This document shows positions 6,950 through 16,102 of a DNA stretch of 54,513 nt, piece after piece. Every line of letters starts with the position of its first letter. The stretch's first letter is position 1. Under the pieces are notes generated by a model that worked only from the letters and a program-made list of their open reading frames with translations, was not told the DNA's origin and ran no database searches. Position numbers and translations under genes: made by a program. The DNA lies in the IMG/VR virus record IMGVR_UViG_3300027741_000083, positions 1 through 54,513 of that record; one strand, written 5' to 3'. This DNA comes from a virus.

Positions 6950-8209
6950 TTATGAAGTTTGTATTAGTGTTATAGATGACGGCTGGGTTTTAGCGATTTC
7001 AAAAGGTTTAATAAATATCAAATCGCTTGAAAAAGAAGGAGACCCACTTGCTACTGCGCATTGTAATGATTTTATATTTATTCCTGGAATTTGTCCTAAA
7101 ACTGCGCCTGAAATATCAAAACTTGAAACGCTTGTGCCAACAATAAAACCAGGTTGATTTTGATAAAGTCCATTTGCGTAATTAATAATAGCATCTTGTA
7201 TTTGTTTTAAAGGTGAGGTGATTGTTGAGTTAATTTGTATTACAACCTGAATTAATATTTGCACAATATTAGGTGTATCGAATAAAACTGTTTGAATTTG
7301 TCCGCTTGCAGGATCTGTCACATCAATAGAGCGAGGACTATCAGAGAAACCATTATTATAATTACAGCCTCCAGATTTACTTGCGTAAATTGCTTTTGCA
7401 ACAGAAAGTAGCCAATCGTTATCATCGTTTTTACCATTTATTGAATTAACACACATATAAATTGAATTCTTAGCAATTGTTATACTTGAAGAATCAGGGA
7501 AAGTAATAACAAGAGGTTCACTTTTTGGATTTTCATAAAAATAAGGAGGTGCTTGAACTTCAGGAACAGAAGATACAGCTGCAATCATATTTTGTGCCAA
7601 TGTAGATCCTTGAACCCCTAATATTGTATTTCTATAAATTCTTGCTTGTTGATCTGTTTGAGAGGGAGACCCAACAAGAAACGGCGCTGCGCTATTATTT
7701 ACAGATTCTAAGCCAACATAAGGCATTACGATTTGATTAACAGTATCTGGGTTTGCATTTATCTGTCCGGAATTAACAGCTACAAAAACAACAACAGCTT
7801 CACCCTCACTATCAAAAGTAAAAGAATTTGGATTTACAAATAGTTGAAAAGTTTCGTTTGACTGTATTTGAATTCCAGCTGGTATGGTAGTTAGCGGTAT
7901 ACCTATACATTGGATTTCAATCATAGTATTAGATGCGCCGATTCTTTGCCCACCAAGCAATGAAATTATAGCATCTAAAAAAACGCCTTCTGCAATATTT
8001 GGGTTTAATTGATTTAAAGCACTAGCAACTAATTCTCCGCAAGAGTTTCTTGCTGTTGTTTCAGCAGAGATTAATACGCCCTGCGGAGATTCTGGTGTAG
8101 TAACCAAATTCTCACCAAATGCTTGTTTATATTCAGACTTAACTTCTGCAAGAGTTTGCTCTGAGTCAAATAAGACAATTCCGCTTGGTGTTAAATAATT
8201 AAAACTCAT
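6950..8209 (-). CDS. Baseplate J-like protein
   Basis: 419 residues, the usual length of Mu-like/P2-like gpJ proteins (PF04865). The N-terminus (FDSEQTLAEVKSEYKQAFG, then TPESPQGVLISAETTARN) and EGVFLDAIISLLGGQR are typical, as are ANPDTVNQI and QARIYRNTILG in the middle. It forms the baseplate wedge. It follows the gp25-like gene after 8 bases and precedes DUF2612. Confidence 0.9.
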   Translation of the reverse strand: MSFNYLTPSGIVLFDSEQTLAEVKSEYKQAFGENLVTTPESPQGVLISAETTARNSCGELVASALNQLNPNIAEGVFLDAIISLLGGQRIGASNTMIEIQCIGIPLTTIPAGIQIQSNETFQLFVNPNSFTFDSEGEAVVVFVAVNSGQINANPDTVNQIVMPYVGLESVNNSAAPFLVGSPSQTDQQARIYRNTILGVQGSTLAQNMIAAVSSVPEVQAPPYFYENPKSEPLVITFPDSSSITIAKNSIYMCVNSINGKNDDNDWLLSVAKAIYASKSGGCNYNNGFSDSPRSIDVTDPASGQIQTVLFDTPNIVQILIQVVIQINSTITSPLKQIQDAIINYANGLYQNQPGFIVGTSVSSFDISGAVLGQIPGINIKSLQCAVASGSPSFSSDLIFIKPFEIAKTQPSSITLIQTS

Positions 8210-8217
8210 AATTTACC

Positions 8218-8610
8218 TTAGATTGTGATCAAGTCATTAAATGATTGAGGACCATATATAGTTCTTATTTTAGCATAATAAGTTAATTGTCCTTCTAAAA
8301 AAGAAACATTAATAGAAACTACTTCTTGTACGCCTGTTATTGTTATAAATATTCTTCTTAAAAAATATCTAAATTGATTTATATTGGGACTTCCAGAAAA
8401 AACACTATCATCAAAAGGTATGCCACGGTTTACAGAATACTTTAATTCACCAATTTTAGTTTGTGCAGCATTCCTGCATAATTGTGATACAGCGTTATTA
8501 TCTAGTCCAATAGCAATATTTCCAAATTCATCAAGATATAGATCATTCCCTTGGGATTCTCTTTGTGAATTTAAACTATTTTGTGTTGTTAAGAAGCTGA
8601 TTACTGTCAT
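8218..8610 (-). CDS. Baseplate wedge protein, gp25/W-like
   Basis: 130 residues. The opening DLYLDEFGNIAIGLDNNAVSQLCRNAAQT and the later RGIPFDDSVFSG...NQFRYFLRRIFITITGVQEVVSINV resemble the gp25-like (PF04965) or DUF2634 wedge proteins, which bind the sheath/tube initiator and gpJ. Its position immediately before gpJ is the usual one. The two related families cannot be told apart by eye. Confidence 0.75.
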   Translation of the reverse strand: MTVISFLTTQNSLNSQRESQGNDLYLDEFGNIAIGLDNNAVSQLCRNAAQTKIGELKYSVNRGIPFDDSVFSGSPNINQFRYFLRRIFITITGVQEVVSINVSFLEGQLTYYAKIRTIYGPQSFNDLITI

Positions 8611-8619
8611 TTTTTATAA

Positions 8620-9354
8620 TTAAACTACGCCCGGTGTTATAGTCCCGGTTGCTGTTATATTCCCCGTTACTGCCAAAACTGGCGTTACCATAGATACGTT
8701 ACCTGTAGAGCTAATTGTCGTTTCTCCCCCCGAATTTACTGTTACAGCCCCTGCAGTTATACTTGCGGATCCGCTTATAGATGCGATTAAACTTGCTGCA
8801 TTTAAAGTCGTGTTTCCGACAGAAATAATATTAATATTTTGAGCGTTTATTGTTATCGTATTTTGACTTAATGTTAATTTTGTTGATCCGTCTATTGATT
8901 GTATAACAAGATTTTCCTGATCACCACTAGATATTGTATAATTATTTAATGGAGCTGGTCTAAAAACACCAAAGGCAAATTGTTTAAATATTTCAGATGC
9001 TGGCCTTGCTTGTTGCCCATTAATCAAGTAATTTGTTGGATCCCTATCGCCAGCTATAATATACCCAAGATCCCCTATTTTTAAAGGAAAGTTAATAATA
9101 AACCCACCGCCACCGGGCTGGTCTACTGGCAAATTCAAGATTGGGTTTCTAGGGATTGTTCTATTTTGTTGATCTATTAACGTAATAGCAGGCCTAACAT
9201 TTACTCTATTTGTTGACCTATTATAAGACATAACAATGGCAGGTATCATTCCATCTGTGTTTTGCCTTTCTTTTTTTAAAATCTCTTTAAACGAACCTGT
9301 TAATGAATCAAGATTAGTAGGGTTAACAGTAGTATTATTTCCGCTAAAACTCAT
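8620..9354 (-). CDS. Tail spike/central needle, Gp138-like with beta-helix tail
   Basis: 244 residues. Residues about 30-125 form an OB-fold domain like the Gp138 N-terminal domain (PF18352): GMIPAIVMSYNRSTNRVNV, PVDQPGGGGFIINFPLKIGDLGYII. The rest is a repetitive T/S/N/I-rich segment (NTITINAQNINIISVGN, SGSASITAGAVTVNSGG) that should form a trimeric beta-helix, as in membrane-piercing spikes of contractile tails. Overlaps the hub gene start/stop (ATGA type, 9354). Confidence 0.85.
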   Translation of the reverse strand: MSFSGNNTTVNPTNLDSLTGSFKEILKKERQNTDGMIPAIVMSYNRSTNRVNVRPAITLIDQQNRTIPRNPILNLPVDQPGGGGFIINFPLKIGDLGYIIAGDRDPTNYLINGQQARPASEIFKQFAFGVFRPAPLNNYTISSGDQENLVIQSIDGSTKLTLSQNTITINAQNINIISVGNTTLNAASLIASISGSASITAGAVTVNSGGETTISSTGNVSMVTPVLAVTGNITATGTITPGVV

Positions 9355-10238
9355 TATAGTATCACTCCGTTTCTTTGGGCTTCGGCAATCCAGTAAAAAT
9401 TATTTTCTCTACTAGAAATATCAAATGCAAGTTTATATACAATATAAGAGCCATTAGCTGTAGGTACTCTATCACTTTTTACAGTTAACAGAGTACCTAA
9501 CCTAGTATAATTGTCAAGCATAAATGTAACTTTTACGCCAAAATTTGTTATTTCCGGAAGATCAATCATTCCTGTTTCTGCACTTACTATTTTTGTTCCG
9601 GCTGAAACTAGAGCTGTATTTTTATTTTTTACAACTAAAACATTGTTTTCTATATATGCGCTGACTCCGCCAATGCTATTTATTCTATCAATTTGTTTTA
9701 AAGCTGCTCCTATAAAGTTGTAATTAGTTAAAGGTTTATCTGTTGCTTCAAACTGTAACGGGATACCAAGGCTCCCTGCAACTTGTTTTGCTATATTTGA
9801 AATTAAATTTGTTGGTACAGCAGCAGGAGTTATTATATTTCCATTTTGAAAAAAGAACGTTAAACAATTTAACGTAACTATATTGTCAGGAGGCTTTGTA
9901 ATAGAGGCTTTAACAACGTCCCCAGAGTATATTAATGATAGCCCAGTAGAAACTCTACCTGCACTAACTGTAATTTGTTTTGCTACTCTATTTGCGTTCC
10001 AAGGGCTTGTCTCTGATAATAAAAACTCTCTTGTCTCTCTTGATAGCCCAGCAATGCTAACTTCACACTCTTGCGGGTTTTCATTGTCAAATTTTGTTCC
10101 TCTCGCAGTGATCCAAAGGCCGTTAGTTCTTAAAACTTGCCCAGCAGAATTTAGCTGTGTTTGCGTCTCATAGTTATAAATTTGATTGTTTACCTGTAGA
10201 GTAACTCTAATTATTTTTGGATCTAATTGATCAAGCAT
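9354..10238 (-). CDS. Baseplate hub protein (gp27/gp44-like)
   Basis: 294 residues, beta-rich. Segment VTLQVNNQIYNYETQTQL opens the protein, followed by ECEVSIAGLSRETREFLLSETSP and a late domain AALKQIDRINSIGGVSAYIENNVLVV, typical of hub proteins that sit between tube and spike. Located between the plug-like and spike genes, as in Pam3-like and other small myovirus baseplates. It overlaps the plug gene by 8 bases. Confidence 0.75.
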   Translation of the reverse strand: MLDQLDPKIIRVTLQVNNQIYNYETQTQLNSAGQVLRTNGLWITARGTKFDNENPQECEVSIAGLSRETREFLLSETSPWNANRVAKQITVSAGRVSTGLSLIYSGDVVKASITKPPDNIVTLNCLTFFFQNGNIITPAAVPTNLISNIAKQVAGSLGIPLQFEATDKPLTNYNFIGAALKQIDRINSIGGVSAYIENNVLVVKNKNTALVSAGTKIVSAETGMIDLPEITNFGVKVTFMLDNYTRLGTLLTVKSDRVPTANGSYIVYKLAFDISSRENNFYWIAEAQRNGVIL

Positions 10239-10557
10239 TTTCTATTGCCTGCCGCAATTCTTTATTGCTTATATAAATTAAAACTTGAGAATCTCCAAAT
10301 TTTGTATAATCTGGGTTTTCATCGTCATTAGCTAATAGCATAAAATTACCATTAAACAAATATAAATAACCTAAGATTAAAGTACCAGATGTTAATACTT
10401 GATTAATAATAAGAGGGGTATTATTTAAACTTATACTGATTAAAACAAGATTTTTAGCTCCGTTATTTACTGTTCTTAAAGTAATAGCAAAAAAACCATT
10501 ATCTAATATTATAGTAGCAGTTTGATTTGCGTTATTTTGTAATGGTATCTGTATCAT
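10231..10557 (-). CDS. Baseplate plug protein (Pam3 gp18-like)
   Basis: 108 residues beginning MIQIPLQNNANQTATIILD, then GFFAITLRTVNN, LVLISISLNNTPLI, GTLILGYLYLFNGNFMLLAND. This matches the small phage 'baseplate plug' family (the Pam3 plug gp18 domain, formerly DUF6983), which occludes the tube below the tape measure. The position between Dit-like and hub genes agrees. Confidence 0.8.
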   Translation of the reverse strand: MIQIPLQNNANQTATIILDNGFFAITLRTVNNGAKNLVLISISLNNTPLIINQVLTSGTLILGYLYLFNGNFMLLANDDENPDYTKFGDSQVLIYISNKELRQAIENA

Positions 10558-10565
10558 TTTTATTA

Positions 10566-11135
10566 TTAAAATATTTTTTTTATTAAATTGTTTCCGCCTT
10601 CAACTATATTTTGGAAAGTAGTTTGTCTTTGTTTTGGCGTTGCAGGCGTTGGCTGTAAATTTCCTCTATTAGATTGCTGTTTGTCTAAAGGATCTTTTGG
10701 CTGGTATTCTGTAACTAATGTTGTTGCAAACTGAATTTCTATTGTTTTTATATTTATAATACTAGCATTAATCATTTCTGCTGTTCTTTCGTACGGTATA
10801 GAATAAATAAATTGACTTTCAAAAGTTCTTTCTTGCGTTTGAATTATTAACGGGGTTGCATTTAAATATAATGCTTCTATCTGCTGATATAAATTTTCTA
10901 CTTGCCCTGGTGGAATAAATAAATCTATCTCTATTTCTGTTTGATTTAATACTCGGTTATCTGAGACTGTCGATATGTTTTGAACAGTTTCAATCGGATG
11001 TTTTGTAAAAGTAGCATTTGGTTTTGGCTGAACTCTTAAGATTGTGCAATCAATTAAAATTTGAAAAAAGTCTTTATCAAATATACCTATTGGAGTTAGC
11101 GGCTCTCCCTGCCCTAGTGAAAGATTAAAACTCAT
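10566..11135 (-). CDS. Dit-like baseplate/tail protein
   Basis: 189 residues. Residues 12-130 (PLTPIGIFDKDFFQILIDCTILRVQPKPNATFTKHPIE, then QTEIEIDLFIPPGQVENLYQQIEALYLN, IQTQERTFESQFI) match the N-terminal Dit-like domain of myoviral tail proteins. The C-terminus is a Gln/Pro/Thr-rich linker with a short basic end. It lies between the tape measure and the plug, as expected for a tube-to-baseplate adaptor. Confidence 0.7.
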   Translation of the reverse strand: MSFNLSLGQGEPLTPIGIFDKDFFQILIDCTILRVQPKPNATFTKHPIETVQNISTVSDNRVLNQTEIEIDLFIPPGQVENLYQQIEALYLNATPLIIQTQERTFESQFIYSIPYERTAEMINASIINIKTIEIQFATTLVTEYQPKDPLDKQQSNRGNLQPTPATPKQRQTTFQNIVEGGNNLIKKIF

Positions 11136-11136
11136 T

Positions 11137-12666
11137 TTAAGCCCTCAATCCGTCTGCATAAGATAATTGCGCATTATTAAATTTATCATTTAAAGCCGAA
11201 GCAATATTAGAAGCAATATCATCAACGCTTGTTGCTTGCGTGCTAATATTTATTTTATCAACTGTTACATTATTACTTGAGCTCCTATTATTTTGAGAAT
11301 TTGCATAAGAAATAGAATTTGAATTAATAGAAGAAAGAGGATTTTGATTTATACTATTCATTGTTTTTCCGGCAGAATTCATTGCTTCTTTTGATCTGTC
11401 ATCTTTTAAAATTGAAAAAATAGATTGGGTTCCATTTGCTTCAAATTTTTTGCTGGAAGAAAATAAATTACTAACAAATTCTACTGCTTTAAAAATACCT
11501 CCAACAATAGCAGACACAGCATTAAAAACATCTTTTAAAGCACTAATTAAATATGAAAATAAAAGTTGCGCAGTCTCCCAAAGAAAACCAAAAACATTTG
11601 AAAGTGTTTCAAAAACATCTATTAAAGCGGGAAATTCTTTTACCATATCGCCTATAAAAGAACTATCGCCCCTAGAAAAAGCTTGCCAATCTTCATAAAA
11701 TATAGCAAAAGCAGCGGTTAATAAAGCAACAATTCCAATAACCGCATAAAATGGAGAAGCTAGTGTAACTGCCGCAATTGCCGCTCTAATTAAGGGTGGA
11801 ATCAAATATAAAGTAATTGCTGATCCAGCAGCTATAGCAAAACCAATAATAAGATCTTTGTGCGTACTAACATAAGTGCCTACTTTTTCTAAAGCTTTTC
11901 CTATTTTTGAAAATATGGGTAAAACCATACTTCCAACTATTCCAAAAAATTTATTAAAAGATCTACTTGTATCTTCCCATTGCTGATTAAACTTACGTGA
12001 TAATTCAGCATCTTCTTTTGTTACAACACCTAGTTCTTTTTGCCTTTTAATAGCGACATCTACTTCTGCCCTTCCTTTTTGAAGCAATGCTATTGTTCCT
12101 TGATCTAGCCCAAGCCTCATTCCAAGACTATTAGCCCTCTGCCTATCTAAACCTTGGAAAGCGTCTGCAAGCTGAGGGAGAACCTGCAGAACGTCTTTTG
12201 CCTTCCCACTTGCGTCTGTCATTGAGACGCCAAGAGACCTAAACAAAATGGATTGTTCGCTACTCACTTTGTTTGCAAATTGCCCAAATGTATTTGATAG
12301 TCTTTCTACTGTAGATTGAAATTCTTGAGCAGATCCGCCTTCTCGTTTAACAGCCCCTCCCCAAGCATCTAGATCTTCAACATTTACATTTAATCTTTTT
12401 GATATAATTCCTAAGTTATCTGCATATTTTGTATATGCAGCAGTACCCGCAATAAGTCCACCAAGACTTGCAGCTCCTAAAATAACTCCAGTATAAGATT
12501 TTGCTAAATTTAATAAAGAACTAGAAAGGCTTTTAGAAGCTCCTTCTGTTTTTTCTAATGTTTTTTCTAGCTCTTGAGTTTTATTTTTTGCAACAACTGT
12601 TTTGGATATTAACTCTTCAGTATTTGCAGTTAAAACTAAGGCAAAACTTTCTACAACACTTGTCAC
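11137..12666 (-). CDS. Tail tape measure protein
   Basis: 509 residues. The N-terminal coil (ISKTVVAKNKTQELEKTLEKTEGAS) and glycine/alanine hydrophobic region at about residues 50-78, the long helical middle, and a strongly hydrophobic stretch at about 272-345 (IIGFAIAAGSAITLYLI, YAVIGIVALLTAAFAIFY) are typical. The start is GTG at 12666, three bases after the frameshifted chaperone stop. Tape measures give about 0.15 nm of tail per residue, so the tail should be short, of the order of 75 nm. No lytic domain is seen. Confidence 0.85.
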   Translation of the reverse strand: MTSVVESFALVLTANTEELISKTVVAKNKTQELEKTLEKTEGASKSLSSSLLNLAKSYTGVILGAASLGGLIAGTAAYTKYADNLGIISKRLNVNVEDLDAWGGAVKREGGSAQEFQSTVERLSNTFGQFANKVSSEQSILFRSLGVSMTDASGKAKDVLQVLPQLADAFQGLDRQRANSLGMRLGLDQGTIALLQKGRAEVDVAIKRQKELGVVTKEDAELSRKFNQQWEDTSRSFNKFFGIVGSMVLPIFSKIGKALEKVGTYVSTHKDLIIGFAIAAGSAITLYLIPPLIRAAIAAVTLASPFYAVIGIVALLTAAFAIFYEDWQAFSRGDSSFIGDMVKEFPALIDVFETLSNVFGFLWETAQLLFSYLISALKDVFNAVSAIVGGIFKAVEFVSNLFSSSKKFEANGTQSIFSILKDDRSKEAMNSAGKTMNSINQNPLSSINSNSISYANSQNNRSSSNNVTVDKINISTQATSVDDIASNIASALNDKFNNAQLSYADGLRA

Positions 12667-12668
12667 TA

Positions 12669-13330
12669 TTATCCACCTTTTGCTTTTGCTTGATCTTGCG
12701 CGTATTTTGAAGCTGTATACTCATTAAATTTCATAGTAGCTACTGCTTCATAAATATCTATTGCATCTTCAAGGGTATATACAGTATTTAGTTCATGTAG
12801 AGTTGCTTTACCCTCTGCTATTAAAGATCCAATTAAACTGTTAACATTTTTAAATTCTTGGTAAGGCGCATTATGGCAAAACCTTTTTAAGAAAGTTAGG
12901 CTTTGCCTTTTGGAAAAAAACCAAAATTAAATAACTGTATTTCTTGTTCAAGCTCAATAAGACTTAAAACATTAAAATGAGTATCGATTAAAGAATCTGT
13001 TAACATATTAATAACACCAGGAGATATTTCTACTGACGCAAATGTTCTTAGTTCTGATGTGATTTTTTCTAATTCTGATAAAGATGAATTTCCGCTTTGT
13101 TGTAAAAACTGAATAGCGTGGATATATTTTGATGCTTTAGTAGCAGGTATTTTATAGATTGTTACTTTTTTCCCAGTCCCGGGAATCTTTTTTAATTTTG
13201 CTGCCATCACTGGGTTAGTATTAACTTCTAAAAGTTCTTCTTCAGTAAGACTTGAAATATCTCTTTCGCAGCCGACTTCTACTTCTTTAAAACCAAGACT
13301 TCTTAGTGTATCTAAGTTATAAGTATTCAT
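12669..13330 (-). CDS. Tail assembly chaperone, -1 frameshifted (gpGT-like) product
   Basis: On the minus strand the slippery sequence T-TTT-TTT lies at 12920-12914. A -1 shift there leaves the short frame 18-20 bases before its stop and enters an open frame of 77 codons (SKRQSLTFLKRFCHN... to ...AKAKGG) that stops at 12669-12671, three bases before the tape measure GTG. Hairpins AGGC-AAA-GCCT or GGCAAA/TTTGCC follow the site and could stimulate the shift. The extension has normal codons and no start of its own, so programmed frameshifting, as in lambda G/GT, is the best reading. Confidence 0.8.
12896..13330 (-). CDS. Tail assembly chaperone, short (gpG-like) product
   Basis: 144 residues between tail tube and tape measure, the invariable place of the tail chaperone. 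Sequence EVEVGCERDISSLTEEELLEVN and the helical C-terminal half are compatible with this class but not diagnostic. The gene ends ...FGFFPKGKA, where the two Phe codons are part of a T7 slippery run. The short form binds the extended form and the tape measure during tail assembly. Confidence 0.8.
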   Translation of the reverse strand: MNTYNLDTLRSLGFKEVEVGCERDISSLTEEELLEVNTNPVMAAKLKKIPGTGKKVTIYKIPATKASKYIHAIQFLQQSGNSSLSELEKITSELRTFASVEISPGVINMLTDSLIDTHFNVLSLIELEQEIQLFNFGFFPKGKA

Positions 13331-13352
13331 TTTGCTCCCCCAAAATTAAAAA

Positions 13353-13844
13353 TTAAACTGGTAAATTTGTTATAGGTAAATTCCCTACAGGCACATTAAT
13401 AACAGAAATAGAACCAAATTTCATCGTATAAGGTTTAGTTTGATACCGGCCATCTTGACCCAGTGTATGACCTGGTTTTGCATTTGTTAAAGTTCCATTT
13501 TTCAATGTAATAATTTGTGTTCCTGTTGAATTTGTTATAATTACTTCAATTAAATCATTTGTTGAAACTTTACCTTTAAAAATTAAATTATTTGCTACTA
13601 GTTGACTCATAATTAAATCGCCGGCACTATTAGGCATTAAATTAATTGTTAAAGTTACTACGGATGCTTTTACCCAACGACCTGTGTCTCCGTTTGGGCC
13701 AATTACCATATCACCCATATCAATAGCAGGAAGGTCATATGAGTTTGCATCATCAGCAAAAGAAGAGATAAGAACAGGTATATTTCTGAATGTATTACTT
13801 GCTTTTAATACTATCTGTGACCCGCTGCCTGAAATATCATACAT
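13353..13844 (-). CDS. Tail tube protein
   Basis: 163 residues, beta-rich, directly downstream of the sheath. It has the features of contractile-tail tube proteins of the DUF3277 type: a short N-terminus, IDMGDMVIGPNGDTGRWVKA, VTLTINLMPNSAGDLIMSQL, and a central 'NGTLTNAKPGHTLGQDGRYQT' turn. It polymerises into the inner tube. The family name is less certain than the role. Confidence 0.75.
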   Translation of the reverse strand: MYDISGSGSQIVLKASNTFRNIPVLISSFADDANSYDLPAIDMGDMVIGPNGDTGRWVKASVVTLTINLMPNSAGDLIMSQLVANNLIFKGKVSTNDLIEVIITNSTGTQIITLKNGTLTNAKPGHTLGQDGRYQTKPYTMKFGSISVINVPVGNLPITNLPV

Positions 13845-13859
13845 AATTTAATCCTCTTT

Positions 13860-15419
13860 TTATACAATAGCGTGTATACCGTTAATTTTACTGATTGAGT
13901 TATCTGCACCATAAATTAGTATATAATCAGCGTTATAAGTTGTTTTTCCGCTTGTAGCGTCTGCGACTTGATTAATTGTAACTCCAAGCCAATAGCCATT
14001 ATTTTGAACAGATAAATAAGCATTTTCATCGCCAGACAAATTGGTTATTTGTTGGATATCATTGTTTGATAATTGATTCCCAATACTAGTCACGCCATTT
14101 GTTAATGCTTGATCTATAACGCTCTCTAATGTTCCACGTATAATTGCTTCCCCGCTTGGGTTTGCAGATATAATCGAGCTGCTTATTAGGTTTGTCATTA
14201 AAGCTGCTTCCATAGCTGCTTTTAACCACATTTCATTTGCGTATAAGTTCATCATTACAGGCGGTTGACCAGCAGCCCTTAAGCCAAATAATTGGCCTTG
14301 TTGAAAAAATGATGTTGGGGTTGATAACTGAACAAGCCCATAATAGTTTATCCCCAACGCATTGTAAGAATTAGCTACAGTTTGGCTATTAACAGAAGGA
14401 GTTAAAGTAGGATCTGGTTGATAATTATAACTACTTGTTGATTTTCTATTGGCAGAATAATTAGTTGAAGCCAAAATTTTCATTGGTAGCATTTCAGAAT
14501 AGCCCGTAGAAGGGTCTGCTATTTCCATGCCTGTTCCATACGCTGTATTTTTTAATTCTGTTGCCCAAGTGACTGCGTTTGCATTTGAGCTGTTAAACAA
14601 AAACATAAAATAAATATTATATGAAGCATTCCAAGCGCATATTTCTTTATATTGTTCTAAAGTTAATTGATCTTGAAACAAGAAAGAACCAAAGTTAACT
14701 CCCCCGGGAAGTCCGATATTTGTAGTTAAGCAATCTGTTAAGCTTTCTGTTAAGCTGCCATTTGCCCATATTGCACCGGTTGACCCGTTTAATGATTGTG
14801 GTAAAAAACCAAAAGTAACAGCTATATCCGTTCCTGTTGTTCCGTTTGTAATAGAAACAGCATCAGCGATAGTATTGCCGCCAGTTAAAACAAAAGCTCC
14901 AGCTACAGAATCCCAGGCTACGGTAGCATCAGCAAATTGAGGTACTGCAGGATATGATGCATTTAAAGCAGTTTCAATAACAGAAGCAATTTCACTATAG
15001 CTAGTTGCAGCAGAAAAATCTAAAGATGCAAGCTCTGCTGTGTTAGCGCCTAAAGTGATATTTATGGATCCATCAGTAATCAGCTGCATATTAGTTAAGC
15101 TAATAGATGGTTTTGCTGCAAAAATCATAGGAGCTATATCAGAACTAACCCAGCGCCCAAAAGAAATAAATGGGGGGGAAGTTAATTGCTTACTCATAAA
15201 ACTAAAATAAGAAACGGCTCGGCTATACTCAACAGAAGAAGTTCCAAAATAATTTCCAACTGCTTGTGCATTTGAAAAGTTTAAATAAGTTTGGGGAGGG
15301 AGTAATTCATTTGAAGTGAAAAGCCTTCCAACTAAAGCTCTTACAGCTATAGTTTGACCAGCAAGCATGCCAGATTTAATATCAATATATTGCTGAATAG
15401 GAATAGCAGAAAAGCTCAT
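13860..15419 (-). CDS. Contractile tail sheath protein (DUF3383)
   Basis: 519 residues matching DUF3383 (PF11863): SAIPIQQYIDIKSGML at the start, SNELLPPQTYLNFSNAQAVGNYFG, EYSRAVSYFSFMSKQ, ISFGRWV, then the late FGLRAAGQPPVMMNLYANEMWLKAAMEAALM and a C-terminal 'NADYILIYGADNSISKINGIHAIV'. It is the outer, contracting tube and defines the phage as a myovirus morphotype. First gene of the leftward tail operon; ATG at 15419 follows an AAGGTGA ribosome site. Confidence 0.9.
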   Translation of the reverse strand: MSFSAIPIQQYIDIKSGMLAGQTIAVRALVGRLFTSNELLPPQTYLNFSNAQAVGNYFGTSSVEYSRAVSYFSFMSKQLTSPPFISFGRWVSSDIAPMIFAAKPSISLTNMQLITDGSINITLGANTAELASLDFSAATSYSEIASVIETALNASYPAVPQFADATVAWDSVAGAFVLTGGNTIADAVSITNGTTGTDIAVTFGFLPQSLNGSTGAIWANGSLTESLTDCLTTNIGLPGGVNFGSFLFQDQLTLEQYKEICAWNASYNIYFMFLFNSSNANAVTWATELKNTAYGTGMEIADPSTGYSEMLPMKILASTNYSANRKSTSSYNYQPDPTLTPSVNSQTVANSYNALGINYYGLVQLSTPTSFFQQGQLFGLRAAGQPPVMMNLYANEMWLKAAMEAALMTNLISSSIISANPSGEAIIRGTLESVIDQALTNGVTSIGNQLSNNDIQQITNLSGDENAYLSVQNNGYWLGVTINQVADATSGKTTYNADYILIYGADNSISKINGIHAIV

Positions 15420-15728
15420 GTTTCACCTTATTATTTTTATTATTTTTAAAGGATGATCATTGCGTCATCTTTTTTTTATTTTTATAAATAGATATTATCA
15501 CTTTTCTTTATTAAATTGCAAGTTAATATTTTTTATTTTTTAAAACATAATTATGTTTTAAAGAAACCAAAATAGTTTAAAAAATATACTATCATAGATC
15601 CTATAAATTATTAAAAGTAAAGTAATTTATTATTATTTATTTTAAAGAATTACTTTACTTTTTGTTAAGTTATAGTATAATTACTTTATCAAAGCAGTAA
15701 AATTTTAATTAAAAAAGGAGAATATAAA
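15420..15728. promoter_or_regulatory. Divergent control region between sheath operon and early genes
   Basis: No gene is seen. TAAAACATAATTATGTTTTA at 15541-15560 is a perfect 20-bp palindrome, probably an operator. AAAAGTAAAGTAATT (15613-15627) and AATTACTTTACTTTT (15648-15662) form a perfect 15-bp inverted repeat. The rightward early promoter lies over its right half. The 118 bases from 15613 to the start codon are very similar to 37191-37308, so the same control block was duplicated or conserved in front of both early operons. Confidence 0.7.
15654..15681 (+). promoter_or_regulatory. Early promoter of the repeated TTTACT class
   Basis: TTTACT (15654-15659), 16-bp spacer, TATAAT (15676-15681). 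The -35 box lies inside the inverted AAAGTAAAG operator, so a bound regulator should block polymerase. A third half-site-like ATTACTTTATC overlaps and follows the -10. Confidence 0.7.
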
Positions 15729-15992
15729 ATGACAATTAAAAAAGAATATGAATTTAAGTGCAGCGTAGGCAACTCAAGATTAAATCATTACGCAGTAGAT
15801 TTTTATGTATCTAGACTAGATGACAATAAAATCATGCTTAAGCTTGAGAAAAACACTATATATACAAATAAACATATAGTACTAGATAGACGAAATTATA
15901 AACACGCAGTAGGCGAGTTGGAAGGAGCTTCGAGATTAGCTTTTGTGTTAAATAAGTATTTCGATTTTGAGTTTGATATTCCCAATGAATGA
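15729..15992 (+). CDS. Hypothetical early protein
   Basis: 87 residues, mixed alpha/beta (SRLNHYAVDFYVSRLDDNKIML), no recognised family. Ribosome site AAAGGAGA 9 bases upstream. First gene behind the early promoter at 15654. Its stop overlaps a 24-codon frame (15985-16059) whose status is unclear. Confidence 0.6.
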   Translation: MTIKKEYEFKCSVGNSRLNHYAVDFYVSRLDDNKIMLKLEKNTIYTNKHIVLDRRNYKHAVGELEGASRLAFVLNKYFDFEFDIPNE

Positions 15993-16102
15993 AGCTGAAA
16001 TCCATATTTTTGATACTGCTGTGGCTGGATGTGTTAAATATAAAATAAAATACGGTTAATAAAATTTTGCTTTTTGCTTGGGTGAATTAAAACAAAAAAG
16101 AG

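Noticed and set aside
6930-7157. Plus-strand frames over the baseplate genes
   Set aside because: Shadows of gpJ and DUF2612 genes; no supporting signals.
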